DNA from: Variovorax sp. PBS-H4
GTDB lineage: Bacteria > Pseudomonadota > Gammaproteobacteria > Burkholderiales > Burkholderiaceae_C
Direction of reading: 5' to 3'
DNA length: 64,000 bases
Assembly: GCF_901827205.1 (NCBI RefSeq)
Contig: NZ_LR594675.1
Coordinates: 4,216,001-4,280,000 of the forward strand
In this document: one piece after another, positions 37,008 to 47,218 of the stretch
Position numbering within the stretch: the first letter of the stretch is position 1
Layout of the letters: each line of letters begins with the position of its first letter
The notes under the pieces: generated by a model
What the model was told of the DNA's origin: nothing
Seen by the model: the letters and a program-made list of their open reading frames with translations, nothing else
The model's database searches: none
Made by a program: the position numbers and the translations under genes

Positions 37008-37652
37008 TCAGGGCGGCGCCGGCAGCGGCGCAGAGCGCGGCTTGGTGTTCTCGGCGTTGCGCCGCTCCCGGTCGCGGCGATGCTGCTCCGCCCTTTCGAG
37101 CCTGCGCTCGTGGGCCTCGCGATTGGCCGGGGCCTCGGCGCGCCGGCTCGCGGCCTTGGCCTGCTCCTCGGCATGGGCCCGCTGCTTGTCTTCGAACTGG
37201 CGTTGTTTCTCGGCTGCCTCGGAGGCCAGGCGGGCGCGGTCCTGCGCATGGTCCGCGGCGCGCTGTTCGCGCTCCTGTTGCGACTTCAGCGACCTCTCCT
37301 GCTCGGCCGCAGTGTCCTGCGCGCGCGGGTTGGCCTTTTTGTCCTCGAGCCGATCGAGCGCCGCCGCGCCGCGCCGCTTGCGCTCGATGTCATTCATTGC
37401 CGCCTCCTGGCGCTTGATGTTCTCGGTGGCCTCCCTGCGGCGGCGGCGGCTGTCGTCAAGGCACCCCTGCACGGCGAACTTCTGGTAGCAGGCCGCCTGC
37501 TCGGTGGCGAAGCGCTCCTCGATCGTCTTGCGCTCCTGGTCAAGGCGCGTGCGCTCGGCGTCGAAATTCGCCTGGCCGCTGGAGGCGGTGGTCTGCGCCC
37601 ACGCTGGCACGGCGCCGAGGACGATCATCAGCGAAAGAAGCAGCTTCTTCAT
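37008..37652 (-). CDS. Exported charged coiled-coil protein
   Basis: A 214-residue protein with a clear signal peptide (MKKLLLSLMIVLGAVPAWAQ) and a mature part that is almost entirely Arg/Glu/Gln/Ala-rich helix, probably one long coiled coil in the periplasm. Two cysteines, in QAACYQKFAVQGCLDD, may form a disulphide. Its ATG overlaps the zapE stop as ATGA, so it is the last gene of the sucA-sucB-lpdA-zapE run. I recall similar proteins annotated only as hypothetical. Confidence 0.82.
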   Translation of the reverse strand: MKKLLLSLMIVLGAVPAWAQTTASSGQANFDAERTRLDQERKTIEERFATEQAACYQKFAVQGCLDDSRRRRREATENIKRQEAAMNDIERKRRGAAALDRLEDKKANPRAQDTAAEQERSLKSQQEREQRAADHAQDRARLASEAAEKQRQFEDKQRAHAEEQAKAASRRAEAPANREAHERRLERAEQHRRDRERRNAENTKPRSAPLPAPP

Positions 37653-38746
37653 GTGAGGCGGGTGTCCACGATGCGGCGCTCCTGCGCAAGGAACTCGGTC
37701 GATTGCATCTCGTTGAGCCTCGAGACGGTACGCGGGAATTCGTGGGCCAGGGGCCCTTCGGTGTAGAGGGCTTCGGGGGGGACTTCGGCGGACATGATGA
37801 GTTTCACGCGTCGATCGTAGAACACGTCGATCAGCCATGTGAAACGACGCGCTTCAGAGGCCATTCGCACCGGCATGTGGGGCACATCGGAGAGCAGCAC
37901 GGTGTGGAACTGGCTGGCGATCTCGAGGTAGTCGTTCTGCGAGCGGGGGCCGCCGCACAGGGTCTTGAAGTCGAACCAGACCACGCCCCCGGCCTTGCGC
38001 CGCGCATGGATCTCGCGCGCCTCGATGTGCAGGACCGGGTTCTCGTCGGCGCTCTCGGCGAGCCGCTCGAAGGCGTGGCGCATCTCCTTGTCGGCCGCGG
38101 CGCCGTTGGGCGTGAGGTACAGTTTGACCTGCTCCAGCGTGCGGCGGCGGTAGTCGGTGCCGTTGTCCACGTTGACCACTTCGAGGCGCTGGTTGAGCAG
38201 CTCGATCGCCGGCAGGATGCGGTCGCGGTGCAGGCCGCCCGGATAAAGGTCGTCGGGCCTGAAGTTGGAGGTGGTCACGAAGCCCACGTCATTTTCGAAC
38301 AGCGCCACCAGCAACCGGTGCAGGATCATCGCGTCCGTGATGTCCGCGACGTGGAACTCATCGAAGCAGATCAGCTTGTAGCGCTTGGCGATGCGGCGCC
38401 CGAGCTCGTCGAGCGGGTTGACCGTGCCCTGCAGTTCGGCCAGTTCGCGATGCACTTCGCGCATGAACTCGTGGAAGTGAAGCCGCGTCTTGCGCCGCAG
38501 CGGCACTGCATTGAAGAAGCAGTCCATCAGGAAGCTCTTGCCGCGCCCGACCCCGCCGTACATGTAGACGCCGCGCGGGATCTCGGGCCGGTTGATGAGC
38601 TTCTTGAAGGCGTTGGAGCGCTGCGACTTGTACGCCGCCCACTCGCTCGCGCAGCGATCGAGCGCCTCCACGGCACGCAGCTGCGCGGGGTCGCTCTGGT
38701 ACCCCCGCGCAGCCAGCTCCGCTTCGTAGGCCTGTTTGACGCTCAA
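37649..38746 (-). CDS. zapE: Cell division ATPase ZapE (AFG1-like)
   Basis: A 365-residue AAA-like ATPase of the AFG1/ZapE family, reported to act at the division ring in E. coli. Walker A is GGVGRGKS near residue 63, Walker B LICFDEFHV near 120, and FVTTSNFRPDDLYPGGLHRDRFLP-like sensor sequence follows. No ATG is available at the family start; TTG at 38746, 5 bp after lpdA, gives LSVKQAYEAELAARGY, which aligns with known starts. The usual order lpdA-zapE supports the call. Confidence 0.92.
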   Translation of the reverse strand: MSVKQAYEAELAARGYQSDPAQLRAVEALDRCASEWAAYKSQRSNAFKKLINRPEIPRGVYMYGGVGRGKSFLMDCFFNAVPLRRKTRLHFHEFMREVHRELAELQGTVNPLDELGRRIAKRYKLICFDEFHVADITDAMILHRLLVALFENDVGFVTTSNFRPDDLYPGGLHRDRILPAIELLNQRLEVVNVDNGTDYRRRTLEQVKLYLTPNGAAADKEMRHAFERLAESADENPVLHIEAREIHARRKAGGVVWFDFKTLCGGPRSQNDYLEIASQFHTVLLSDVPHMPVRMASEARRFTWLIDVFYDRRVKLIMSAEVPPEALYTEGPLAHEFPRTVSRLNEMQSTEFLAQERRIVDTRLT

Positions 38747-38750
38747 GGGG

Positions 38751-40181
38751 TCAGAAGTTGAGCGTGCGCTTGTCCACCGCGAGCGCCGCTTCCTTCGTCG
38801 CTTCGGACAGCGAGGGATGCGCATGGCAGATGCGCGCGATGTCTTCGGCGCTCGCCTTGAACTCCATCGCCACCACGGCCTCGGAGATCAGCTCGCTGGC
38901 CATCGGGCCGACGATGTGGACGCCGAGAATCTCGTCGCTCGCCGCATCGGCCAGGAACTTGACCATGCCCGTGGTGTCGCCGAGCGCGCGGGCGCGCCCG
39001 TTGGCCAGGAAGGGGAAGGTGCCGGCCTTGTAGGCGCGACCCTCGGCCTTGAGCTGCTGCTCCGTCTGCCCGACCCAGGCGATCTCGGGCGAGGTGTAGA
39101 TCACCCAGGGGATGGTGTTGAAGTTCACGTGGCCATGCTGGCCTGCGATGCGCTCGGCCACTGCGACGCCTTCTTCTTCTGCCTTGTGGGCAAGCATCGG
39201 GCCCCGTACCACGTCGCCGATGGCCCACACGTTGGGCAGGCTGGTGCGGCATTCGTCGTCGACGACGATTGCGCCGCGCTCGTCCAGCTTCAGGCCCACC
39301 GCCTCGGGGTTGAGGCCGATGGTGTTGGGCACGCGGCCGATGGAGACGATCAGCTTGTCGACCTCCAGCGTCTGTGCCTCGCCCTTGGCGTTGGTCCACG
39401 CGACCGTCACGCCCTTCTTGCCGGACTTGACTTCGCCGACCTTCACGCCGAGCTCGATCTTCAGGCCCTGCTTGACGAAGGCCTTGTGCGCCTCCTTGGC
39501 GATCTGCTCGTCCACCGCGCCCAGGAAGGTGGGCAGCGCTTCGAGCACGGTGACTTCCGACCCCAGCCGGCGCCAGACCGAACCCATCTCCAGCCCGATC
39601 ACACCCGAGCCGATCAGCGCCAGCTTCTTCGGTACGGAGGGGATGCGCAGCGCGCCGTCGTTCGAAAGGATGTTCTCCTCGTCGAAGTCCGCGCCCGGCA
39701 ACGCACGCGGGTTGGAGCCCGTCGCCACGATGATGTGCTTGCCCTCGATGGACTCCTCGGCAGCGCCGGTCACCTTCAGCTCGTAGCCCGCGCCGGAAGC
39801 CTTCGCAAAAGCGGCCCGGCCATGGAAGAAGGTGATCTTGTTCTTCTTGAACAGGTAGGTGATGCCGTCATTGTTCTGCTTCACCACCGCGTCTTTGCGG
39901 CCCAGCATCTTGTCGATGTCGAGGCCCAGGCCTTCGACCTTGATGCCGTGGTCGGCAAAGTGCTTGCCGGCATGCTCGAAATGCTCGGAAGACTGCAGCA
40001 GGGCCTTCGAGGGAATGCAGCCGATGTTGGTGCAGGTCCCGCCCAGGGCCGGGCCGCCCTTGGCGTTCTTCCACTCGTCGACGCAGGCGACGTTGAAGCC
40101 GAGTTGCGCCGCGCGGATGGCCGCGATGTAGCCACCGGGGCCGCCACCGATGACGATGACGTCGAATTGCTTGTTAGCCAT
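38751..40181 (-). CDS. lpdA: Dihydrolipoyl dehydrogenase (E3)
   Basis: A 476-residue flavoprotein that reoxidises the lipoyl arm of the 2-oxoglutarate dehydrogenase complex with NAD. The FAD motif IGGGPGGYIAA starts near residue 11, the redox disulphide is Cys50-Cys55 in GGTCTNIGC, and the C-terminal active-site HAHPSLSEA is present. It is third in the sucA-sucB-lpdA operon, 162 bp after sucB across a hairpin-rich gap. Confidence 0.96.
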   Translation of the reverse strand: MANKQFDVIVIGGGPGGYIAAIRAAQLGFNVACVDEWKNAKGGPALGGTCTNIGCIPSKALLQSSEHFEHAGKHFADHGIKVEGLGLDIDKMLGRKDAVVKQNNDGITYLFKKNKITFFHGRAAFAKASGAGYELKVTGAAEESIEGKHIIVATGSNPRALPGADFDEENILSNDGALRIPSVPKKLALIGSGVIGLEMGSVWRRLGSEVTVLEALPTFLGAVDEQIAKEAHKAFVKQGLKIELGVKVGEVKSGKKGVTVAWTNAKGEAQTLEVDKLIVSIGRVPNTIGLNPEAVGLKLDERGAIVVDDECRTSLPNVWAIGDVVRGPMLAHKAEEEGVAVAERIAGQHGHVNFNTIPWVIYTSPEIAWVGQTEQQLKAEGRAYKAGTFPFLANGRARALGDTTGMVKFLADAASDEILGVHIVGPMASELISEAVVAMEFKASAEDIARICHAHPSLSEATKEAALAVDKRTLNF

Positions 40182-40256
40182 GATTTTCTTTCAGAGGTTG
40201 CATCGGCCGTACCGTTCGTTGCATTCGCGGCAAGCGCAGCGAAGCCTGTTCGGAGA

Positions 40257-40304
40257 CCCCGCGGAACCGGCTTTGCCGGGCCGCTGGGGTCGCCCCTTGA
40301 GGGG
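40257..40304. repeat. Two-hairpin intergenic element between sucB and lpdA
   Basis: An imperfect long stem (CCCCGCGG..CCGGC at 40257-40271 with GCCGG..CCGCTGGGG at 40275-40289) followed by the palindrome CCCCTTGAGGGG at 40293-40304. It fills a 162-bp gap inside an operon. From memory, very similar sequences recur in intergenic regions of Comamonadaceae. Only one full copy is seen in this window. Confidence 0.6.
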
Positions 40305-40343
40305 GGAGGCGGCTACACGAAGTGAGCAAGCAACGGGGGTGGG

Positions 40344-41618
<1,275 letters not shown>

Positions 41619-41660
41619 TTTGGGATTCGCTTCGCTTCGTGTTTCTTGAGTGAGGTTGTT

Positions 41661-44540
41661 CTACTTGGTCAGCACGAAGCCCTTGAGCTTGGCGAAGGCG
41701 CCGTCGACCAGCGCCTTCTGCTGCTCCTGGTGCAGGTGGGAGTAGCCGACGGCCGGGGACGCCGAGGCGGCGCGACCCGAATAGCCGAGCTTCTGGCCTT
41801 CCTGCAGGTTCTCGTGGATGTTGTGCTGCACGAAGAACCAGGCGCCCTGGTTCTGCGGCTCGTCCTGGCACCACACCACGTCGACGAGATTCGGATACTT
41901 CTTGAGTTCGGCGCCGAAGGCCTTGTGCGGGAACGGGTAGAGCTGCTCGACGCGGATGATCGCCACGTCGTCGCTGCCCTTCTCTTCCCGCTTCTTGGCC
42001 AGGTCGTAGTAGACCTTGCCCGAGCAGGCGATCACGCGCTTGACCTTGTCGGCCTTCAGGTCCTTGTTGTCGGGAATGACGGTCTGGAAGCTGCCCTTGG
42101 TGAACTCCGACAGCGGCGAGGTCGCGTCCTTGTTCCGCAGCAGCGACTTCGGCGTCATGATGATCAGCGGCTTGCGCAGGCTGCGCACCATCTGGCGGCG
42201 AAGCACGTGGAAGATCTGACTCGCGGTGGTGGGCTGCACCACCTGGATGTTGGTGTCGGCCGACAGTTGCATGAAGCGCTCCAGGCGCGCCGAGCTGTGC
42301 TCGGGGCCCTGCCCTTCGTAGCCGTGCGGCAGCATCAGGGTGATGCCGTTGACACGGCCCCACTTCACTTCGCCCGAGGCGATGAACTGGTCGATCACGA
42401 CCTGCGCGCCGTTGGCGAAGTCGCCGAACTGCGCCTCCCAGATCACCAGCGTGTTGGGGTCGTTCGAGGCATAGCCGTATTCGAAGGCCAGCACCGCCTC
42501 TTCCGACAGGATGGAGTCGATGACGACGAAGGGTGCCTGGTTGTCGGCCACGTTCTGCAGCGGCACGTACGTGCCTTCATCGAACTTCTCGCGGTTCTGG
42601 TCGTGCAGCACGGCATGGCGGTGGGTGAAGGTGCCGCGGCCGCTGTCCTCGCCCGAAAGCCGCACCGGATAGCCGCTCGCCACGAGCGAGGCAAAGGCCA
42701 TGTGCTCGCCCATGCCCCAGTCGACATTGATCTCGCCGCGGCCCATGGCAGCGCGGTCGTCCAGCACCTTCTTCACGAGCGGATGCACCGTGAAATTGTC
42801 GGGTGCCTTGGTGAGGCGCTCGGCCAGCCGCTTCCATTCCGCGGTCGGAATGGCGGTGTCGCCGGCATCGGTCCACTTCTTGTTGAGGAAGGGGCTCCAG
42901 TCGACCGCGTACTTGCTCTTGAAGTTGGTGAGCACCGGGTCGGAGGTGTTCTTGCCGGCGTCGAAGGCCGCACGCTGCGCCTTCACCATGTCGTCGCCGA
43001 GCGTGTCGCCCAGGCCCTGGGCAGCGAGCCGGTCGGCGTAGAGCCTGCGCGTGCCCGGGTGGGCAGCGATCTTCTTGTACATCAGCGGCTGGGTGAGCGA
43101 AGGCGTGTCCTGCTCGTTGTGGCCCAGCTTGCGGAAGCAGATGATGTCGACCACCACGTCCTTCTGGAACTCCATGCGGAACTCGAGGGCCAGTTGGGTG
43201 GCCAGCACCACGGCCTCGGGGTCGTCGCCGTTCACGTGCAGCACCGGCGCCTCGATCATCTTGACGACGTCGGTGCAGTACAGCGTCGAACGGCTGTCGC
43301 GCGGATCGCTGGTGGTAAAGCCGATCTGGTTGTTGATCACGATGTGCACCGTGCCGCCGGTGGAATAGCCGCGGGTCTCGGCCAGCGCCAGCGTTTCCAT
43401 CACCACGCCCTGGCCTGCAAAGGCGGCGTCGCCATGCACGATGACCGGCAGCACCTGTTTGCCCAGCGGATCGGCGCGGCGGTCCATGCGGGCGCGCACC
43501 GAGCCCTCGACCACGGGGTTGACGATCTCGAGGTGCGACGGGTTGAAGGCCAGGCTCAGGTGGACCGGGCCGCCGGACGTCGAGACGTCGGAGCTGAAGC
43601 CCTGGTGGTACTTGACGTCACCGCTGGGCAGGTCCTCGGGTGCGGTGTGGTCGAACTCCGCGAACAGGTCGGCAGGCATCTTGCCCAGCGAATTGACCAG
43701 CACGTTGAGGCGGCCTCGGTGGGCCATGCCGATCACGATCTCCTGCACGCCCTTGATGCCGGCCTGGTTGATCAGCTCGTCCATCGACACGATGAAGCTC
43801 TCGCCGCCTTCCAGCGAGAAGCGCTTCTGGCCGACGTACTTGGTGTGCAGGAAGCGTTCCAGGCCCTCGGCGGCCGTCAGGCGCTCCAGAACGCGCTTCT
43901 TTTCGTCGGTGCTCAGCTTGGGGTTGGTCCGCGCGCTTTCGAGCCGCTGCTGCCACCAGCGCTTCTGCCCCTGGTCGGTCATGTACATGTACTCGGCGCC
44001 GATGGTGCCGCAGTAGGTCTCGCGCAGCGCGTTGAGCAGGTCGCGCAGCGACATCGTGTCCTTGCCGAAGAAGGTGTTGCTCGTGTTGAACACCGTCTCC
44101 AGGTCGCCATCGGTGAAGCCGTAGAACGAGGGCTCCAGCTCGGGGATTGCCGGGCGCTCGGTGCGCTTGAGCGGATCGAGGTCGGCCCAGCGCGCGCCGA
44201 CGTTGCGGTAGGCGGCGATCAGCTGCTGGACCGCCGTGCGCTGGCGGCCGAGTTCGGAATCGGCTCCGCTCGCCTGCACCACCTTGGTCGTGCCTTGTTT
44301 GGCGCGCTCGGCAAAGGCGTTGATGACAGGCTGGTGCGGAACGTCGCGCGTGGCGCTGCCGTCGGCGGCCGGCACGTTCTGCAGCGCATCGAAGTAGGAG
44401 CGCCAGTTGTCGGGGACGCTGCCGGGATTGGCGAGATAGTTCTCGTACATCTCTTCGACATAGGGGGCATTGCCGCCGAAGAGGTAGGTGTTGCCCTGGT
44501 AGGCGTGATAGATGGACGCGGAGGACGTCGAATCGCTCAT
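41661..44540 (-). CDS. sucA: 2-oxoglutarate dehydrogenase E1 component
   Basis: A 959-residue thiamine diphosphate enzyme that decarboxylates 2-oxoglutarate and passes the succinyl group to SucB. The N-terminal YLFGGNAPYVEEMYENYL segment binds the complex core. Active-site phrases include GMAHRGRLNVL, HGDAAFAGQGVVMET and PHGYEGQGPEHSSARLER. Length is standard. The 5' leader holds a hairpin (44556-44572) and a palindrome (44580-44592). It is the first gene of the operon. Confidence 0.97.
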   Translation of the reverse strand: MSDSTSSASIYHAYQGNTYLFGGNAPYVEEMYENYLANPGSVPDNWRSYFDALQNVPAADGSATRDVPHQPVINAFAERAKQGTTKVVQASGADSELGRQRTAVQQLIAAYRNVGARWADLDPLKRTERPAIPELEPSFYGFTDGDLETVFNTSNTFFGKDTMSLRDLLNALRETYCGTIGAEYMYMTDQGQKRWWQQRLESARTNPKLSTDEKKRVLERLTAAEGLERFLHTKYVGQKRFSLEGGESFIVSMDELINQAGIKGVQEIVIGMAHRGRLNVLVNSLGKMPADLFAEFDHTAPEDLPSGDVKYHQGFSSDVSTSGGPVHLSLAFNPSHLEIVNPVVEGSVRARMDRRADPLGKQVLPVIVHGDAAFAGQGVVMETLALAETRGYSTGGTVHIVINNQIGFTTSDPRDSRSTLYCTDVVKMIEAPVLHVNGDDPEAVVLATQLALEFRMEFQKDVVVDIICFRKLGHNEQDTPSLTQPLMYKKIAAHPGTRRLYADRLAAQGLGDTLGDDMVKAQRAAFDAGKNTSDPVLTNFKSKYAVDWSPFLNKKWTDAGDTAIPTAEWKRLAERLTKAPDNFTVHPLVKKVLDDRAAMGRGEINVDWGMGEHMAFASLVASGYPVRLSGEDSGRGTFTHRHAVLHDQNREKFDEGTYVPLQNVADNQAPFVVIDSILSEEAVLAFEYGYASNDPNTLVIWEAQFGDFANGAQVVIDQFIASGEVKWGRVNGITLMLPHGYEGQGPEHSSARLERFMQLSADTNIQVVQPTTASQIFHVLRRQMVRSLRKPLIIMTPKSLLRNKDATSPLSEFTKGSFQTVIPDNKDLKADKVKRVIACSGKVYYDLAKKREEKGSDDVAIIRVEQLYPFPHKAFGAELKKYPNLVDVVWCQDEPQNQGAWFFVQHNIHENLQEGQKLGYSGRAASASPAVGYSHLHQEQQKALVDGAFAKLKGFVLTK

Positions 44541-44555
44541 GTTGCGCTGACCTTC

Positions 44556-44572
44556 GCTTCCCTGAGGGAAGC
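44556..44572. promoter_or_regulatory. Hairpin in the sucA leader
   Basis: Perfect 7-bp inverted repeat GCTTCCC/GGGAAGC with a 3-nt loop, 15 bp upstream of the sucA start and immediately upstream of its GAAGG ribosome-binding site. It could stabilise the message or bind a regulator. Confidence 0.45.
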
Positions 44573-44579
44573 ATTAGCT

Positions 44580-44592
44580 GGTTTGAGAAACC
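44580..44592. promoter_or_regulatory. Palindrome GGTTT-N3-AAACC upstream of sucA
   Basis: Perfect 5-bp arms around GAG, 39 bp upstream of sucA. The same arms occur at 63346-63358. It may be a repressor or activator site; no regulator is identified. Confidence 0.35.
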
Positions 44593-44725
44593 TTCCGCGA
44601 CACGGCTGAACCGGTTGGCGGATGCGACTGTGGCTGGGGAAGGGCCGGAGTACCTTGGCATTGTGCCATGGCAACCATGTGACGCCGAAAAGCGCCAGTG
44701 CAAGCCCCTTCGGCCAAGGGACGGG

Positions 44726-46642
44726 CTATCCCATCAGAGAGCGAGCCTGCCTCACCTGCTCGAGGGTGCCAGGGTCCTCGATGGTGGTCAAGTCGCCGGC
44801 GTCGCGCCCCTCGCAAACGGCCTGGATCGCCCGCCGCAGCAACTTCCCGCTGCGCGTCTTGGGCAGCGCACTGACGAAGTGCACGCGCGCCGGCCGCGCC
44901 AACGCACCGAGCTGGTCGGCCACCTGCTTCATGACCTCCCCTTCCAGCGCCAGCGAGGCCTGGGCGTCGCCGAGCACGGCACCGTCCTTCGGCACCACGA
45001 AGGCCACGGCCACCTGCCCCTTGAGCGCATCGGCCACGCCCACCACGGCGACCTCGGCGACCTTGGCGTGGCCCGAGATGCTCTCTTCGATTTCGCGCGT
45101 GCCGAGGCGATGGCCCGCGACGTTGATCACGTCATCGGTGCGGCCAAGAATGTAGTAGTAGCCCTCCTCGTCGCGGATGCCCCAGTCGAAGGTGGAGTAC
45201 ACCAGCTTGCCCGGCACGGTCTTCCAATAGGTATTGACGAAGCGCTCGTCGTCCCGCCACACCGTCTGCATGAAGCCGGGCGGCGTCGGCCCCTCGATCA
45301 CGACCACGCCCTTCTCGTTGGCGCCCGTCAGCTCCTCGCCGCTGGATTCGTGAAGGATCTTGATGTTGTAGCCGTACATCGGAACGCCCGGGCTGCCGAA
45401 CTTGCTGCGCGTGCGCTCCACGCCATTGGCCACCGTGAGGATCGGCCAGCCCGATTCGGTCTGCCAATAGTTGTCGATGATCGGCACGCCCAGGCCTTCG
45501 CTGATCCAGCGCGCCGTGGGCTCGTCCAGCGGCTCCCCCGCGAGGAACAGCGCGCGCAGGCTCGACAGGTCGTACTTCTTGAGCAATGCCGGGTCCTGCT
45601 TCTTGAGCACGCGCACCGCCGTCGGCGCACTGAACATCGCAGTGACCTTGTACTTCTCGACCAGCTGCCACCAGATGCCGCCGTCGGGCTGCCGGTCCAG
45701 CCCCTGCGTGGGCAGGCCTTCGTACACGATCGTCGCCATGCCCGCGATCAGCGGTCCGTAGACGATATAGCTGTGCCCCACCACCCAGCCGATGTCGCTC
45801 GTCGAGAAGTAGGTCTCGCCCGCCCGGCCGTCGAAGATGTGCTTCATGCTCGCCGCCAGCGCCACTGCATAGCCGCCGGTGTCGCGCTGGACGCCCTTGG
45901 GGCGCCCGGTGGTGCCGCTGGTGTAGATGATGTAGCTGATATCGGTGGCGTCGAGCCAGGTGCAGGGCACCTCGGTCTCGCGGTGCTTCTCCATCAGCCG
46001 CGCCGCTGCATGGTCGCGGCCTTCGGCCAGTGTCATGGGCGCCAGTCCACGGTCGAACAGCAGCACTGCATCGGGCTTGTGCGCGGAAAGCCGGATCGCC
46101 TCGTCCAGCAGCGGCTTGTATGCGATCACCTTGCCGCCCCGCGAGCCGGCGTCGGCGCTGACCACGACCTTGGGCGTCGCGTCCTCGATGCGCGAAGCCA
46201 GCGAGGCGCTCGCGAAGCCGCCGAACACCACGCAGTGGATCGCCCCCAGCCGCGCACAGGCCAGCATCGTGAAGACGGCCTGCGCAATCATGGGCATGTA
46301 GATCAGCACGCGGTCGCCCTTGGCCACACCGAGCTCCATCAACGAAGCCGCGACGCGCTGCACCTCGTCATGCAGTTCCTGGAAGCTGTAGCTCCTCTCC
46401 GTGCCGGTTTCGGTCGACACGGCGATCAGCGCCGGCTGGTCGCCGCGTGTGGCGACATGGCGATCGACCGCGTTGTGGCAGAGATTGGTGGTGCCGCCCG
46501 CGAACCACTGCACGAACGGGGCCCGGCTCGCGTCGAGGACCTGCCGGGGAGGCGTTTTCCAGTCGATCAGTTCGGCCTGCTCGGCCCAGAAGGCCTCCGG
46601 CTCGTCGATGGAACGGCGGTAGAACTCTGCATAGCGGCTCAT
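44726..46642 (-). CDS. prpE: Propionate-CoA ligase
   Basis: A 638-residue acyl-CoA synthetase of the ANL superfamily that activates propionate through an acyl-adenylate. The P-loop is TSGTTGRPKGV, and the following QRDTGGYAVAL is characteristic of PrpE; acetyl-CoA synthetases differ here. The later YWQTESGWPI and the acetylatable Lys in TRSGKLLRR are present. The ATG at 46642 is the normal start. It stands alone, without the prpBC genes, divergent from the OsmC gene. Confidence 0.9.
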   Translation of the reverse strand: MSRYAEFYRRSIDEPEAFWAEQAELIDWKTPPRQVLDASRAPFVQWFAGGTTNLCHNAVDRHVATRGDQPALIAVSTETGTERSYSFQELHDEVQRVAASLMELGVAKGDRVLIYMPMIAQAVFTMLACARLGAIHCVVFGGFASASLASRIEDATPKVVVSADAGSRGGKVIAYKPLLDEAIRLSAHKPDAVLLFDRGLAPMTLAEGRDHAAARLMEKHRETEVPCTWLDATDISYIIYTSGTTGRPKGVQRDTGGYAVALAASMKHIFDGRAGETYFSTSDIGWVVGHSYIVYGPLIAGMATIVYEGLPTQGLDRQPDGGIWWQLVEKYKVTAMFSAPTAVRVLKKQDPALLKKYDLSSLRALFLAGEPLDEPTARWISEGLGVPIIDNYWQTESGWPILTVANGVERTRSKFGSPGVPMYGYNIKILHESSGEELTGANEKGVVVIEGPTPPGFMQTVWRDDERFVNTYWKTVPGKLVYSTFDWGIRDEEGYYYILGRTDDVINVAGHRLGTREIEESISGHAKVAEVAVVGVADALKGQVAVAFVVPKDGAVLGDAQASLALEGEVMKQVADQLGALARPARVHFVSALPKTRSGKLLRRAIQAVCEGRDAGDLTTIEDPGTLEQVRQARSLMG

Positions 46643-46780
46643 GGTCTTTGTCTCCGGGTGAGGGTTCGACTCCAGGGCGGACCTGGATTGCTCAAGTATG
46701 AGCCGCTCGCTTGCTGGAAGCTGACGCGGCAAAAGCAGGCACGGCTGACACAATCTGCGCCTTCACAAGAGGAGCATTCC

Positions 46781-47179
46781 ATGAGCATCACGGTTCGGCG
46801 CGACGGCGTTGCAGGCACCCGGCACATCGTCAAGATCCGCGCACACGAGTTTCCGGTCGACCCGGGGCCCGCGGCAGGCGGCACCGACGCCGGCCCGACG
46901 CCGCACGACCTGTACGACGCGGCACTCGCCGCCTGCAAGGCGCTGACGATGGTGGTCTATGCACAACGCAAGGGCATGCCGCTGGAAGACGTCGAAGTCA
47001 CCGTCGACCGCGACGACAGCGAAGAGCGCCAAGGCACCTACCGGCTGAAGACCACGCTTCGCGCGACGGGCGACCTGAGCGAGGCGCAACGGGCCGAGCT
47101 GCTCCGCGTCGCCGGCAAGTGTCCCGTTCATCGGCTCATGAGCGAAGTCAAGACCGAGATCACCACCGACTGGACCTGA
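46781..47179 (+). CDS. OsmC family protein
   Basis: A 132-residue OsmC/Ohr-fold protein, a thiol-dependent hydroperoxide reductase family. The two redox cysteines are Cys52 in AACKALTM and Cys114 in GKCPVH. The start has AGAGGAG 6 bp upstream. Family members split into Ohr, OsmC and a third, less known group; this short form with PTPHDLYDAALAAC fits the third group (YhfA-like). It is divergent from prpE. Confidence 0.87.
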   Translation: MSITVRRDGVAGTRHIVKIRAHEFPVDPGPAAGGTDAGPTPHDLYDAALAACKALTMVVYAQRKGMPLEDVEVTVDRDDSEERQGTYRLKTTLRATGDLSEAQRAELLRVAGKCPVHRLMSEVKTEITTDWT

Positions 47180-47199
47180 GCCGGCTGCCAGCGCCGGCT
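47179..47199. terminator. Hairpin between convergent osmC-like and lysR genes
   Basis: 7-bp stem AGCCGGC/GCCGGCT with a 7-nt loop, starting within the stop codon of the OsmC gene. Without T-tracts it is a weak terminator candidate for either gene. Confidence 0.4.
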
Positions 47200-47218
47200 G
47201 ATCGAAGCCCGCGTCCGC

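Noticed and set aside
41646..44609. A 987-codon plus-strand frame opposite sucA
   Set aside because: It mirrors the sucA reading frame exactly, shows no domain, and is a typical shadow in GC-rich DNA.
44700..44725. CCCTT-CGGCC-AAGGG as terminator of prpE
   Set aside because: A 5-bp stem without a T-tract is too weak to support.
46663..46673. GGTTCGACTCC resembling a tRNA T-arm
   Set aside because: No acceptor, anticodon or D-arm can be paired around it, and the T-stem does not close; it lies in the prpE 5' leader.
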